DNA of 64,000 nucleotides, from assembly GCA_017408885.1 (NCBI GenBank), contig JAFQTT010000007.1, positions 1-64,000 of the forward strand, read 5' to 3'. A model generated the notes under the pieces. It searched no databases, had not been told where the DNA came from, and was given only the letters and a program-made list of their open reading frames with translations. A program made the translations under genes and the position numbers. Numbering within the stretch: the first letter of the stretch is position 1; every line of letters begins with the position of its first letter. The DNA is from Methanocorpusculum sp. (GTDB taxonomy: Archaea; Halobacteriota; Methanomicrobia; Methanomicrobiales; Methanocorpusculaceae). This document shows positions 42,388 to 50,595 of the stretch, one piece after another.

Positions 42388-43029
42388 TTATATCCTCACA
42401 AGCATATATACTATCGCATCGCAATTGGACGACAGCACACCTTTTTTCACAGGACTGATTTCATCAATCCGATACTCACAACCGCGCTCAACAAGCATCT
42501 CCTCCTCCTTACATCCCAGATACAGCGCCCTCTCACCCCTCTCAAGGGTTCTCGCAAGAAACACCATCTTTCCCTCTTCATTCACCCGCGCATAGCGCAA
42601 AGCTGCATCAACTGACAAAGAATAACTTCCATATCCATCTTCACCATAGATATCTCCAACACAAAACTCAGAAATCCACCGAGGATCGGAGAGCCCGCGA
42701 ATCACATTCAAACCCTCAGGCAGAACACTCTTCGAAACAGCAGAATCCAAGTGTGAAATTAACTCCTCGCACTGACGGACATCATTCCTGCTCATCAAAT
42801 CACGAAATTCAGGAAACCGCAGATACGAATTAACAATCGAACAGTTCACATGAACCGAATCCGGAGCGCAAACATCCCACAAATCCTGACGACTCCCCAA
42901 ATCCTGAAACGACAGAACAGCATCCCGCTCAGCAGCAGTCAAAGCGCCCCACGAATCATACGCAGGATACGGAGCTTGCTGCCTCACATAATCATACGGC
43001 GAATACGGCTCGGAAACGTACCTTTCCAT
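42388..43029 (-). CDS. ADP-ribosyltransferase of the R-S-E (exotoxin-like) class
   Basis: Protein of 213 residues. The three elements of arginine-type ADP-ribosyltransferases are in order: Arg111 in LNVIRGLSD, an STS-like strand YGSYSLSVDAALRYA (135-139), and the ExE motif at Glu175-Glu177 in KEEEMLVERGCEYRID, spaced as in VIP2/iota-toxin-like domains. The N-terminal 40 residues are Tyr/Pro-rich. No signal peptide is present, so it should act inside the producing cell or be delivered by another system. ATG 43029 is chosen; upstream in-frame sequence is AT-rich and unlike coding DNA. The preceding HTH gene ends 126 bases upstream. Confidence 0.75.
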   Translation of the reverse strand: MERYVSEPYSPYDYVRQQAPYPAYDSWGALTAAERDAVLSFQDLGSRQDLWDVCAPDSVHVNCSIVNSYLRFPEFRDLMSRNDVRQCEELISHLDSAVSKSVLPEGLNVIRGLSDPRWISEFCVGDIYGEDGYGSYSLSVDAALRYARVNEEGKMVFLARTLERGERALYLGCKEEEMLVERGCEYRIDEISPVKKGVLSSNCDAIVYMLVRI

Positions 43030-43155
43030 GTAATAATGATAGTTCGTCAAAATAATAAAGCGTTTTGTGAATAAATAGTGCACAAAATAACTACAAAAAA
43101 TAAAAAAAAAGAGAGAGGGCGGAGTGTAGAGAATCTCCGTTATGAAAAACAACAC

Positions 43156-43335
43156 TCAGAGCTTCTTTAGCACATCACCCTCCGCAAGCCCGTGAAAAAT
43201 CAGCGCACTTTTCACAGAAGCCTTAGAACAACCAACTCTGCGAGCGATAGCCGAAACTGAACCCTCCTCCATCACCAGAGCAGCCAACGTATGACGGTCA
43301 GAAAGCTGCCCGTGAGAACGCCAGGAAGGAATCAT
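43156..43335 (-). CDS. Small helix-turn-helix protein
   Basis: Protein of 59 residues beginning MIPSWRSHGQLSDRHTLAAL; VSAIARRVGCSKASVKSALI is a homeodomain-like HTH as in resolvases. Its ATG overlaps the preceding stop as ATGA, with GGTGG ahead. A degenerate relative lies at 16966-17146. Probably a DNA-binding regulator of the cassette. Confidence 0.65.
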   Translation of the reverse strand: MIPSWRSHGQLSDRHTLAALVMEEGSVSAIARRVGCSKASVKSALIFHGLAEGDVLKKL

Positions 43336-43499
43336 AAACCACCATCCATCGGAACAAAAAACCGACACTTCTTCTCAGGCAGTTTCACCTGCTTCTCGCA
43401 CACCAGATAATAATTATCCACATTCTCAAAAACCGTAAACCCGGAACTTCCAAAACGGCACGAAAGACAGCGGAGAATCTGCGGCAGATAATACTTCAT
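43332..43499 (-). CDS. 55-residue Cys4 microprotein, copy 2
   Basis: Frame of 55 residues starting MKYYLPQILRCLSCRFGSSG. Four cysteines at 11, 14, 33 and 44 (RCLSC, LVCEK, KKCRFF) suit a zinc ribbon. It matches the next gene upstream in length, Cys spacing and position of aromatic residues. ATGA overlaps on both sides tie it into a five-gene coupled chain. Function unknown; DNA or protein binding is plausible. Confidence 0.6.
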   Translation of the reverse strand: MKYYLPQILRCLSCRFGSSGFTVFENVDNYYLVCEKQVKLPEKKCRFFVPMDGGL

Positions 43500-43663
43500 A
43501 CAGCATCCTCCGCCTCAAACAGTGAACATTCACCCGCAGGTATTCTCGCAAGCCTCAGACAATCCACATAGAACGTATCGCGGTTCTGCCAGAGATTAAC
43601 AGCACCGACAGCACTGTTCTTACATCCAAGACAGCGCCTGACATGCCCTTTCTCAACCCTCAT
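43496..43663 (-). CDS. 55-residue Cys4 microprotein, copy 1
   Basis: Frame of 55 residues starting MRVEKGHVRRCLGCKNSAVG, with cysteines at 11, 14, 35 and 46 (RCLGC, VDCLRL, GECSLF). Compared with copy 2 the pattern is Cx2C-x18/20-C-x10-C in both. Overlaps neighbours by ATGA on both sides. Probably a tandem duplicate; zinc binding is inferred from the cysteines only. Confidence 0.6.
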   Translation of the reverse strand: MRVEKGHVRRCLGCKNSAVGAVNLWQNRDTFYVDCLRLARIPAGECSLFEAEDAV

Positions 43664-44148
43664 ACAGCAACCTCCTCGATAACATAATCCATCAAACGCT
43701 CCTCTTTCTCCGTCAGGCGTTCATACACATGAGACGGAACAACCTTCGACAACTCGGTAGCATTTACCGTCTGGTACTGCCGAATATCCAAATCCCCAAG
43801 AATGCCCTTTGCCTCCTCATAGAGAACACGCCTTCCAATAATCCTCTCAGCATCCGTCGCCTTGATGTGCACCAAAGACTCGAAAAGCTCAACATTATAC
43901 TGATGCAGGGCTTCAAGATTCACCCGCGTATAATTCCTGAACTTTCCGCAGAGGCAGTACTTCTCAGAAGTAACTCCTCTGTCCTGTATGTCTGCAACCT
44001 GATGCTTAAACTCAAGCTCAACAAAATCCAAAACCCATCTAAGAGCTTCACGTGTTTCATAGAGCCATGCGGCACGCTCGAACCCGTATTCCACCGGGCA
44101 CGGGTGTGCTTCCTGAATAATGTCTAAATATTCCTGCGGGGTTTTCAT
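43660..44148 (-). CDS. Protein of unknown function with CLCGK motif
   Basis: Protein of 162 residues, predicted helical, soluble. EKYCLCGKFRNYTRVN holds its main cysteines apart from one at residue 17. The same CLCGK string occurs in the unrelated-looking protein at 59878-60477 (DYCLCGKDCND). No family recognised. Coupled by ATGA to the microprotein downstream and to the HNH gene upstream. Confidence 0.55.
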   Translation of the reverse strand: MKTPQEYLDIIQEAHPCPVEYGFERAAWLYETREALRWVLDFVELEFKHQVADIQDRGVTSEKYCLCGKFRNYTRVNLEALHQYNVELFESLVHIKATDAERIIGRRVLYEEAKGILGDLDIRQYQTVNATELSKVVPSHVYERLTEKEERLMDYVIEEVAV

Positions 44149-44777
44149 AATTCATTCTCCTGATTCTTTCGTTCCTTTGCTTCCCTGGCGAGCTCCTCCT
44201 CCAATACCTGCCGGATAACTGCCTGCTGGATTTTGAATACTTTTCTTGCGGTGTCAATTTTTCCACCGTTCTTGTAATATTCCAGAAGTTTCCTTCTGTT
44301 ATCCTCAGATACATGGCTTGTATCAACAGGTTTCGTGTACGTCTTATTGTTGACAATACCCATAATAGCAATATGAGATACACCGTACTCTTCAGCGAGT
44401 TTTCGATATGATATCTTATCCTCTGCAGACCTTCGGCGGATTTCCTCTGCCTGAGCATATGTCAAACGTGCAAGACTTAACATGCGATTCTCAGAACCAC
44501 TGACAAGTTGGAGATTACATAGTCTGTTATCTGTCGTATCTCCGTTTATGTGGTCTATCTGCATCCCGTAAGGCACTGCTCCATTTGCCGCAATCCAGAT
44601 GACATGAGACAATATCACCCCATTACATACGGGATAACCACTTTTCGTAACAGAGAATTTCATGAATCCTTTCTTCCTGGTCGAATAAACCTGCCCGGTG
44701 TCAAGGGATGGAATCCATTCGCCGGAACGAATTTTATTCAGGATATAGAAGTCCTTTTCACTGCACAGATTCACCAT
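44145..44777 (-). CDS. HNH endonuclease with C-terminal HTH
   Basis: Protein of 210 residues. VPYGMQIDHINGDTTDNRLC then NLQLVSGSENR is the HNH_3-type ββα-metal core (DH, N, N). The C-terminal part has ISYRKLAEEYGVSHIAIMGI, a helix-turn-helix likely used for DNA binding, as in phage and intron homing enzymes. ATG 44777 has AAAGGAGG six bases upstream and overlaps the preceding gene by 20 bases; an earlier in-frame ATG at 44984 has no support. A nuclease of a virus or mobile element is likely. Confidence 0.8.
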   Translation of the reverse strand: MVNLCSEKDFYILNKIRSGEWIPSLDTGQVYSTRKKGFMKFSVTKSGYPVCNGVILSHVIWIAANGAVPYGMQIDHINGDTTDNRLCNLQLVSGSENRMLSLARLTYAQAEEIRRRSAEDKISYRKLAEEYGVSHIAIMGIVNNKTYTKPVDTSHVSEDNRRKLLEYYKNGGKIDTARKVFKIQQAVIRQVLEEELAREAKERKNQENEL

Positions 44778-45048
44778 TCCAAGCCTCCTTTTCGCCTCTT
44801 GACAGAAAACCGAGAAGGGCAAAAACACCTTTGATAAACCATCTGTCTGCATTAGGCGTTGAGGATGAATTGTCCGAAGCAATGAGAACAGAACACTTGA
44901 GTTCCTCAACGGACTTTGGGTCACAGTAGAAAGACTGAATGATAAAGCCGAGTAATGCCTCCTGCTTTTCAGGATTCTCGACAAGGCTGTCCTTCTTAAA
45001 AGCCAAATCAGGCTTCTTTGTTTCCGCAGGATTCCTATACTCGGTCAT
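44758..45048 (-). CDS. Protein of unknown function
   Basis: Protein of 96 residues: MTEYRNPAETKKPDLAFKKD at the start, then ALLGFIIQSFYCDPKSVEEL and a hydrophobic patch FIKGVFALLGFLSR. AGGGG lies seven bases before the ATG. Not recognised. It precedes the HNH gene and overlaps it, so both are co-expressed. Confidence 0.5.
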   Translation of the reverse strand: MTEYRNPAETKKPDLAFKKDSLVENPEKQEALLGFIIQSFYCDPKSVEELKCSVLIASDNSSSTPNADRWFIKGVFALLGFLSRGEKEAWNGESVQ

Positions 45049-45184
45049 AAAAGAACCCCTGTGTCCTCGCGGGCAATTATGATAGGAGTTTGATTTCCTG
45101 CGATACTATTATCCCGTCTAACGACGACTTTCTTATGGCTGATTACGGAGGTGCAATTCTGTGAGTCAGCCTGTATTTTTCGTT

Positions 45185-45376
45185 TCATTTCTCGTGAATC
45201 CTTTCTCTAAAGATTTTCTCACCAAGGAAACATTCTATCGAAGCCCTAAAGAAATCGGCTTGCGTGATACCAAGTTCCTGTATTTTACGTTCTATAACCT
45301 CCATCTCAGCAGATGTTACAGAGAGAGTGAGTTTATAGGACAGACGGGTTTTCGAGTCGTGATGTTTCCCGCTCAT
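45185..45376 (-). CDS. Ribbon-helix-helix-like small protein 3
   Basis: Protein of 63 residues. KLTLSVTSAEMEVIERKIQE then LGITQADFFRASIECFL has the β-strand, helix, turn, helix layout of ribbon-helix-helix (RHH) DNA-binding proteins. ATGA overlap with the preceding RHH gene. Likely a small DNA-binding regulator. Confidence 0.6.
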   Translation of the reverse strand: MSGKHHDSKTRLSYKLTLSVTSAEMEVIERKIQELGITQADFFRASIECFLGEKIFRERIHEK

Positions 45377-45588
45377 ACCTTCCTCACCTTTCTTCCAGGG
45401 TTTGATTCCCTTGGTCTGAAGATTTTGGTCTTCGTATAAGTCTCAAGAGCTGTTCTTTGCAGGTCTCCGCGATTCTTGAACCCGAAATCAGAAACAAGTC
45501 TGTCAATGGTCTCAAGTTCATCATCTGAGACAGTTATAGACACATGATGATACAGTCTTGAATCCAGGGGAAGTTTTGCACGTCTCAC
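45373..45588 (-). CDS. Ribbon-helix-helix-like small protein 2
   Basis: Protein of 71 residues. HHVSITVSDDELETIDRLVS then FGFKNRGDLQRTALETY shows an RHH fold pattern (strand VSITV, two helices). Basic tail RESNPGRKVRKV. Overlaps both neighbours by four bases. Together with copies 1 and 3 it forms a run of three RHH genes that are similar in layout but divergent in sequence. Confidence 0.65.
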   Translation of the reverse strand: MRRAKLPLDSRLYHHVSITVSDDELETIDRLVSDFGFKNRGDLQRTALETYTKTKIFRPRESNPGRKVRKV

Positions 45589-46040
45589 GGAATCTCTCCT
45601 GCAAGTATCTTATTTTGATGCTCGCAAAGTTCGCGGCGGTACTTATCTTCGAAGCGTATGTAAGCACATCGAAGCTCGCTTGCAGTCGTCCAGATATCGG
45701 TTTTTTCGTGGACGATTGTCCGCAAGTCCATCCATGTACGCTCGAAGGCCACATCAGCCCCATGAATAGCAACAACGGCAAAGAGGTGTTCACGAATTGC
45801 ATCTTCGATTGCCTGCTCTATTTTATCTTCTGAAAGAGGCGGCATCTGATTTAAAATCCAGGCGGATGCTGCATCTTTCGGGTTCTGTTTCGGTTCGCTT
45901 ATGACGATTCTGACAAGCGCGGTGAAAAAATCACTTCGGGATGTAAAACCTGCCCGCTTGATTCTGCGGTCGAACTTATCCACATCATCTTGTTTAATTC
46001 GAAACGAACACATCGTTCCTTTTCGTTTTTTCGGCAACAT
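45585..46040 (-). CDS. Ribbon-helix-helix protein with C-terminal domain, first gene of the cassette
   Basis: Protein of 151 residues. GTMCSFRIKQDDVDKFDRRI then KRAGFTSRSDFFTALVRIVI is a good RHH domain; the remaining ~90 residues are helical and may mediate oligomerisation. ATG 46040 is preferred over GTG 46076 because the latter lies inside a 7-bp operator-like array (46071-46091). As promoter-proximal gene it is the best candidate for binding that array and autoregulating the cassette. Confidence 0.7.
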   Translation of the reverse strand: MLPKKRKGTMCSFRIKQDDVDKFDRRIKRAGFTSRSDFFTALVRIVISEPKQNPKDAASAWILNQMPPLSEDKIEQAIEDAIREHLFAVVAIHGADVAFERTWMDLRTIVHEKTDIWTTASELRCAYIRFEDKYRRELCEHQNKILAGEIP

Positions 46041-46070
46041 ATGAGCTTGATTTGTGCCAGACACATCAGT

Positions 46071-46091
46071 AATCACTTATCACTTATCCCA
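46071..46091. promoter_or_regulatory. Heptad repeat array, proximal
   Basis: Three unspaced heptads AATCACT, TATCACT, TATCCCA, read on the plus strand. They fit WATCACW (W is A or T), the known operator code of the plasmid RHH protein omega, with one mismatch in the last. The array lies 31 bp upstream of the first RHH gene. Confidence 0.6.
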
Positions 46092-46274
46092 AGTGTTTTC
46101 GTGATTTTTTTTTGATATGCCGGGATTTTTTGCATTTTAATTACAAATATTCATAAATACTCTTAAGCGGTAAACTATACAACAAGGAAGACACGGAATC
46201 TGTCTCATCTCTTTCGAGAAGAAAGGAAGAGACGGAGGGTGTATCCTTTTTTTTTCTGGATTTTATAGTGGATA

Positions 46275-46295
46275 AATGATAAGTGATAAGTGATG
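46275..46295. promoter_or_regulatory. Heptad repeat array, distal and inverted
   Basis: Read on the minus strand: TATCATT, TATCACT and CATCACT in adjacent positions (46275-46295), the same heptad in inverted orientation relative to the proximal array 183 bp away. The stretch 46092-46662 contains no gene apart from a doubtful 16-codon frame; it is AT-rich with several TATA-like sites and, from 46560, GC-rich interspersed repeat DNA. Confidence 0.55.
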
Positions 46296-46653
46296 TATCA
46301 CCTCCAAATTGTACAAAATAGTATTTTTAATTAGGACGTATTTTTGAATTTTTATAAAATTAATAAAATAATTTATTCAAAATCACACTTCAATCTCATT
46401 TTAATTTAGAAAAGCGTATGGCAGATGCCGGCTTCATCTATATAGGTTTCTACAAGACTGATTTTTAGAAAATTACCGTGTGAATCATTTATCGCGCAGA
46501 GAAAAAAAGTCCATAACTAATTCAGGTTTCAGAGATATTCAGTGGTTTCCGCGCCAAGGTTTGAGAAAAGAGCAGCGCACCTACACTGAGGGCTAAGGCG
46601 AAGCCGCACGCCCTCTAGGCGTCGCGGGCATACGGGCGAGGGAAAAAATAGTA

Positions 46654-46674
46654 GAGAGAAATTTAAGTTCTCTC
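46654..46674 (-). terminator. Hairpin at the end of putP
   Basis: GAGAGAA and TTCTCTC form a seven-bp stem around ATTTAAG, overlapping the last codons of putP. Weak evidence for termination; no T-run follows. Confidence 0.35.
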
Positions 46675-48162
46675 AGTGCCGATTTCGGCTTTGTATTCGT
46701 CAAAGGTTTCCTGGACTTCCTTGTCCGGCTCAGAGGTGAGCTTGGTGACTACGAAGATTGCAAGGAGGGAAAGAATAACTCCCGGAACCATTTCGTAGAG
46801 CGGGAAGATTGGGGTGACAAGATAGTACCAAACAAAAGTGGTGATACCTCCAACGAGAATACCTGCGAGAGCACCCTGCCAGTTCATACGCTTCCAGAAC
46901 AGACCGACTAAGATAACTGAACCAAAGGAACATCCAAATCCTGCCCATGCGAAGGAAACGATTCCAAAGACAGAGCTGTTCGGATCAAGTGCAATGGTAA
47001 ATGCTGCGGCTGCGACAAGTAAAACACTGATTCTGGAAACAGTGAAGAGGAGTCTGTCGTCTGCATCCTTCTTGATTAAGGTCTTGAAAAGATCCTTTGC
47101 AATAGAAGAGGATGCTGCAAGCATCTGGGAAGATGCAGTACTCATGATTGCTCCAAGGATACCACAGTAAATAACACCGGCAAGGAACGGGAGTGCTCCA
47201 AGAACTCCTCCGGTCATATCAATGAAGACCGTCTCGGAATCTGCAAGCGGAGTGCTGAAGAAAACCTGTCCGACAAGACCGATGAAGATTGCTGCTGCAA
47301 GAGAGATAACGACCCAGACCATTGCGATGCGGCGTGCCTGCGGGATGTCTTCCGGATTCTCGATACCCATGAATCTCGGGAGAATGTGCGGCTGTCCGAA
47401 GTAACCGAATCCCCATGCAAGACCAGAGACAATCACGAAGACAGAGACGAACTCACCGGTTGTCGGGTCGTGGAAGAGTGAGAACATGTTCGGGTCAAGA
47501 GTTCCAAGTGCTGCTCCGCCGTCTCCAAGCATGAAGAGTGCAACAATCGGGATGAGCAGAAGTGCGAAGAACATCAGGACTGCCTGAATGGTGTCCGTAA
47601 GACATACTGCACGGAAACCGCCTAAGAATGTGTATGCAACAACAATGATTGCGCCGACAAACATTGCAATGCTGTAGTCAATTCCAAAGATGTTGTGGAA
47701 TAACTTTCCGCCTGCTGCAAACTGGGAGGAGGTGTAGACGATGAAGAAGATAACAATAAAAATCGATGCAATGGTCGATGTGTATGCTTTCTTGTCTCCG
47801 AAACGGTTCTTGAAGAACTCCGGAATAGTAATAGAGTCTTTTGCCTTGTGGGTGTAGACGCGAAGGCGCTTTGCAATGAACTTCCAGTTGAGGTAAGTAC
47901 CGATTGCAAGACCAATGGCAGTCCATCCGGCAGAGGAAAGACCGGTTAAGTATGCAACTCCCGGCAGACCTAAGAGAAGCCATCCGCTCATGTCGGATGC
48001 CTCAGCAGACATTGCCGAGACGAATTTGCCAAGTTTTCTACCTCCTAAGATGTAATCACTGGAGGTCTGGTTCTTTTTCATGTAGTAGATACCGGCATAT
48101 ATCATCACACCGAAGTAGATGATAAATGCGGCAAGAATTCCAACTAATGTTCCTGTATCCAC
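46663..48162 (-). CDS. putP: Sodium/proline symporter (SSS family)
   Basis: Protein of 499 residues with about 13 membrane segments. SAMSAEASDMSGWLLLGLPG (first region) and AYTFLGGFRAVCLTDTIQA carry the Na+-solute symporter signatures. Imports proline, or a related compatible solute, with sodium. Start chosen at GTG 48162, with AAGGAG nine bases upstream; an in-frame GTG at 48192 lacks an SD. A TATA-like ATATATAGG lies about 80 bases upstream. Proline specificity is by family resemblance only. Confidence 0.9.
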   Translation of the reverse strand: MDTGTLVGILAAFIIYFGVMIYAGIYYMKKNQTSSDYILGGRKLGKFVSAMSAEASDMSGWLLLGLPGVAYLTGLSSAGWTAIGLAIGTYLNWKFIAKRLRVYTHKAKDSITIPEFFKNRFGDKKAYTSTIASIFIVIFFIVYTSSQFAAGGKLFHNIFGIDYSIAMFVGAIIVVAYTFLGGFRAVCLTDTIQAVLMFFALLLIPIVALFMLGDGGAALGTLDPNMFSLFHDPTTGEFVSVFVIVSGLAWGFGYFGQPHILPRFMGIENPEDIPQARRIAMVWVVISLAAAIFIGLVGQVFFSTPLADSETVFIDMTGGVLGALPFLAGVIYCGILGAIMSTASSQMLAASSSIAKDLFKTLIKKDADDRLLFTVSRISVLLVAAAAFTIALDPNSSVFGIVSFAWAGFGCSFGSVILVGLFWKRMNWQGALAGILVGGITTFVWYYLVTPIFPLYEMVPGVILSLLAIFVVTKLTSEPDKEVQETFDEYKAEIGTERT

Positions 48163-48337
48163 AGTAATACTCTCCTTACGAAGACACCCCACACCACTGG
48201 GATGTCTGCGTATTGGTATAAGGTTATTTTTTTGTCTTACTACCTATATATGTGCTGTGACTTGAAAATGAGATGAGGGTGTTTTTATAGGTGTCTGAAA
48301 AGGAATCTATTTGTCTTTGAATGCTGTATGTATTTGT

Positions 48338-48526
48338 ATGGTCGAACCGATGACAAAAGAGCGTGCCTATGCGGTTTTAGGTGTTGATGAGTCTGCGGAT
48401 TTCAGTGAGCTGTCGCTTGCGTTTAGAAATCTTCGCGAGAAGTATCATCCGGACAAGAATCCGGCGTTTCGAAAGGAGTATGCGGAGGCTCTGGCAGCGT
48501 TTGAGCTTCTGCAGAGAGATTACTGA
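48338..48526 (+). CDS. Stand-alone J-domain protein
   Basis: Protein of 62 residues that is little more than a J domain: RAYAVLGVDESADFSELSLA, then the HPD loop in YHPDKNP and a last helix. It should stimulate the ATPase of the Hsp70 encoded at 56383-58239. It lacks the Gly/Phe and zinc-finger regions of full DnaJ. ATG 48350 is an alternative start four codons in. Confidence 0.8.
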   Translation: MVEPMTKERAYAVLGVDESADFSELSLAFRNLREKYHPDKNPAFRKEYAEALAAFELLQRDY

Positions 48527-48581
48527 TACAATTTCTTTTTTCGATTCAGGAGCGAACCTGTTTAGACACATCAGAAATGAC

Positions 48582-48610
48582 GTGTCGAAAATTTACGAAA
48601 TCTTCGACAC
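48582..48610. terminator. Hairpin between convergent genes
   Basis: GTGTCGAA (48582-48589) pairs with TTCGACAC (48603-48610). It lies between the convergent J-domain and acyl-CoA synthetase genes, next to an A11 run at 48622-48632 which reads as a T-run on the minus strand but precedes the hairpin there. Confidence 0.4.
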
Positions 48611-48633
48611 ATCCCATGACAAAAAAAAAAATG

Positions 48634-50457
48634 TTATGCAGTCTTAATCTCTGCTGCCTTCTCTAAACCGAGCTCAGCAATAGAAACCTTCTGCATCTCA
48701 CCCTTCTGAATCTTACCCGTGACAGTCATCGGGAAAGTATCACAGAAGCGGTAGTAACGCGGAATCTTCATGCGGGCAATCTTTCCGTCGCAGAATGCAC
48801 GGATTTCATCTTCGGTTAAGGACTGACCATCCTCAACCTTCACCCAGGCACAAAGCTCCTCACCGTACTTAACATCCGGCACACCAATTACGTACACATC
48901 CGAAATCTTCGGGTGCTGATGTAAGAACTCCTCAATCTCTCTCGGATACAGATTCTCTCCGCCGCGAATGACCATCTCCTTTAAGCGTCCGACCATTCTG
49001 ACATATCCATCCTTATCCATAGTTCCAAGATCACCGGAGTGCAGCCAGTGATTCTCATCAATGACTAAACGGGTTGCCTGCGGATTGTTATAGTAACCCT
49101 TCATCGTCATATAACCGCGGGCACAAATCTCCCCAGTCTCACCGTACGGAACAATCCTTCCTGTCTTCGGATCAATAATCTTAATCTCAGTGTGCGGGAA
49201 AGCACGGCCGACAGTAGACACACGAAGCTCCAGCGAATCAGAGGTCGTCGACATCGTAACACCCGGTGCAGTCTCAGTCTGACCGTAAACGATAACGATA
49301 TCTCTCATATACATCTTATCTGCAACCTCACGCATCTTCTCAATAGGACAAGGAGAGCCAGCCATAATTCCCGTTCTCAACGAGGAGAGATCATACTTAT
49401 CGAAGTTCGGATGCTCAAGCTCTGCGATGAACATCGTTGGCACACCATGCACTGCCGTACACTTCTCCGCCTCGATTGCATGAAGAACAGCTTCAGCATC
49501 GAATGCCGGACACGGAATAACCATAGTTGTACCGTGCGTCACACATGCCATATTGGATAAGACCATACCGAAACAGTGGTAGAACGGAACCGGAATACAG
49601 AGCTTATCGTTCTCGGTAAAGGCCATACCGTCTCCGATAATCAAACCATTATTCAAGACAGAATGGTGAGATAAGGTAACTCCCTTCGGATAACCGGTAG
49701 TACCTGAAGTGTACTGGATGTTTAATGCATCATCGAACTCAACAGAATCCTCACGGTCTTTCAGCTCGGAATCGGAAATCATACGTCCCATCTCAATCAT
49801 CTCGCTCCAGCGGTACATACCATTGTAGATGATTTCACCCATGAACACAACGTTTCTCAGGTATGGGAACTTTTCAGATCTGATGTTTCCGGGTCTGCAC
49901 TCGAATGCCTCCGGGCATGCCTCATAGAACATACCGACATAATCAGAGGTCTTGAACTTACCCTGAAGAATTAAAGTATCAACTTCGGACTGCTTTAGTG
50001 CATACTCGAGCTCAAACGTACGGTACGCCGGGTTGATATTCACCATCACCGCACCGATTTTGGCCGTTGCAAACTGCACAAGAATCCATTCAGCATAGTT
50101 CAGAGCCCATATAGCAACACGCATACCGCGCTCCACACCAAGCATCATCAGACCTTTTGCCAGGTCATTTACTTCCTGAAGGAACTCCGACCACGTATAT
50201 CTAAGAACCGGAGTTGCCGATGCAGCCGGAGCAATAGTATAAGGTTCGCGGTAACTGTTCGGCTCATCAGAAACGAGTGCTTCGTGCGGATTCGTATAGA
50301 AAGAAGCATTCAGAACTGCTTTGCCGTACGGGTTCTGCTGAAAGGCTACTAGTGCATCGTTGTTCGGATATTTAGCCGCGATGCTGTTCAAGAGTTGTCC
50401 TACGGTACATCCAAGCAGTGGCTTGTCGGATGTACCACATGAGTAGCTTTCAGACAT
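48634..50457 (-). CDS. AMP-forming acyl-CoA synthetase
   Basis: Protein of 607 residues of the adenylate-forming superfamily: TSGTTGYPKG (250-259) is the phosphate loop, LHSGDLGTMDKDGYVRMVGR the hinge region, and VTGKIQKGEMQ the catalytic Lys region. It activates a carboxylic acid to acyl-AMP and then acyl-CoA; the closest look is to medium/long-chain fatty-acid ligases. Residues 44-85 form an insert before the first conserved strand. Monocistronic. Confidence 0.9.
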   Translation of the reverse strand: MSESYSCGTSDKPLLGCTVGQLLNSIAAKYPNNDALVAFQQNPYGKAVLNASFYTNPHEALVSDEPNSYREPYTIAPAASATPVLRYTWSEFLQEVNDLAKGLMMLGVERGMRVAIWALNYAEWILVQFATAKIGAVMVNINPAYRTFELEYALKQSEVDTLILQGKFKTSDYVGMFYEACPEAFECRPGNIRSEKFPYLRNVVFMGEIIYNGMYRWSEMIEMGRMISDSELKDREDSVEFDDALNIQYTSGTTGYPKGVTLSHHSVLNNGLIIGDGMAFTENDKLCIPVPFYHCFGMVLSNMACVTHGTTMVIPCPAFDAEAVLHAIEAEKCTAVHGVPTMFIAELEHPNFDKYDLSSLRTGIMAGSPCPIEKMREVADKMYMRDIVIVYGQTETAPGVTMSTTSDSLELRVSTVGRAFPHTEIKIIDPKTGRIVPYGETGEICARGYMTMKGYYNNPQATRLVIDENHWLHSGDLGTMDKDGYVRMVGRLKEMVIRGGENLYPREIEEFLHQHPKISDVYVIGVPDVKYGEELCAWVKVEDGQSLTEDEIRAFCDGKIARMKIPRYYRFCDTFPMTVTGKIQKGEMQKVSIAELGLEKAAEIKTA

Positions 50458-50595
50458 GTGGATAAAGGTTGTCTTTTATCACATAAATACAAGAGGGTTC
50501 ACCAAGAGAATAACAAGCATCCTTAAAAAAAGATTACAAAAACAGAATCGAAGATGAATATGAGGTATGGGGGAAATCCCCCTTACTGTATCACC

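Noticed and set aside
45161-45439. Plus-strand frame opposite the RHH genes
   Set aside because: It mirrors the minus-strand RHH genes and lacks its own RBS or family match.
46418-46468. 16-codon frame MADAGFIYIGFYKTDF downstream of the heptad arrays
   Set aside because: Too short, without SD, and no sign of conservation can be judged.
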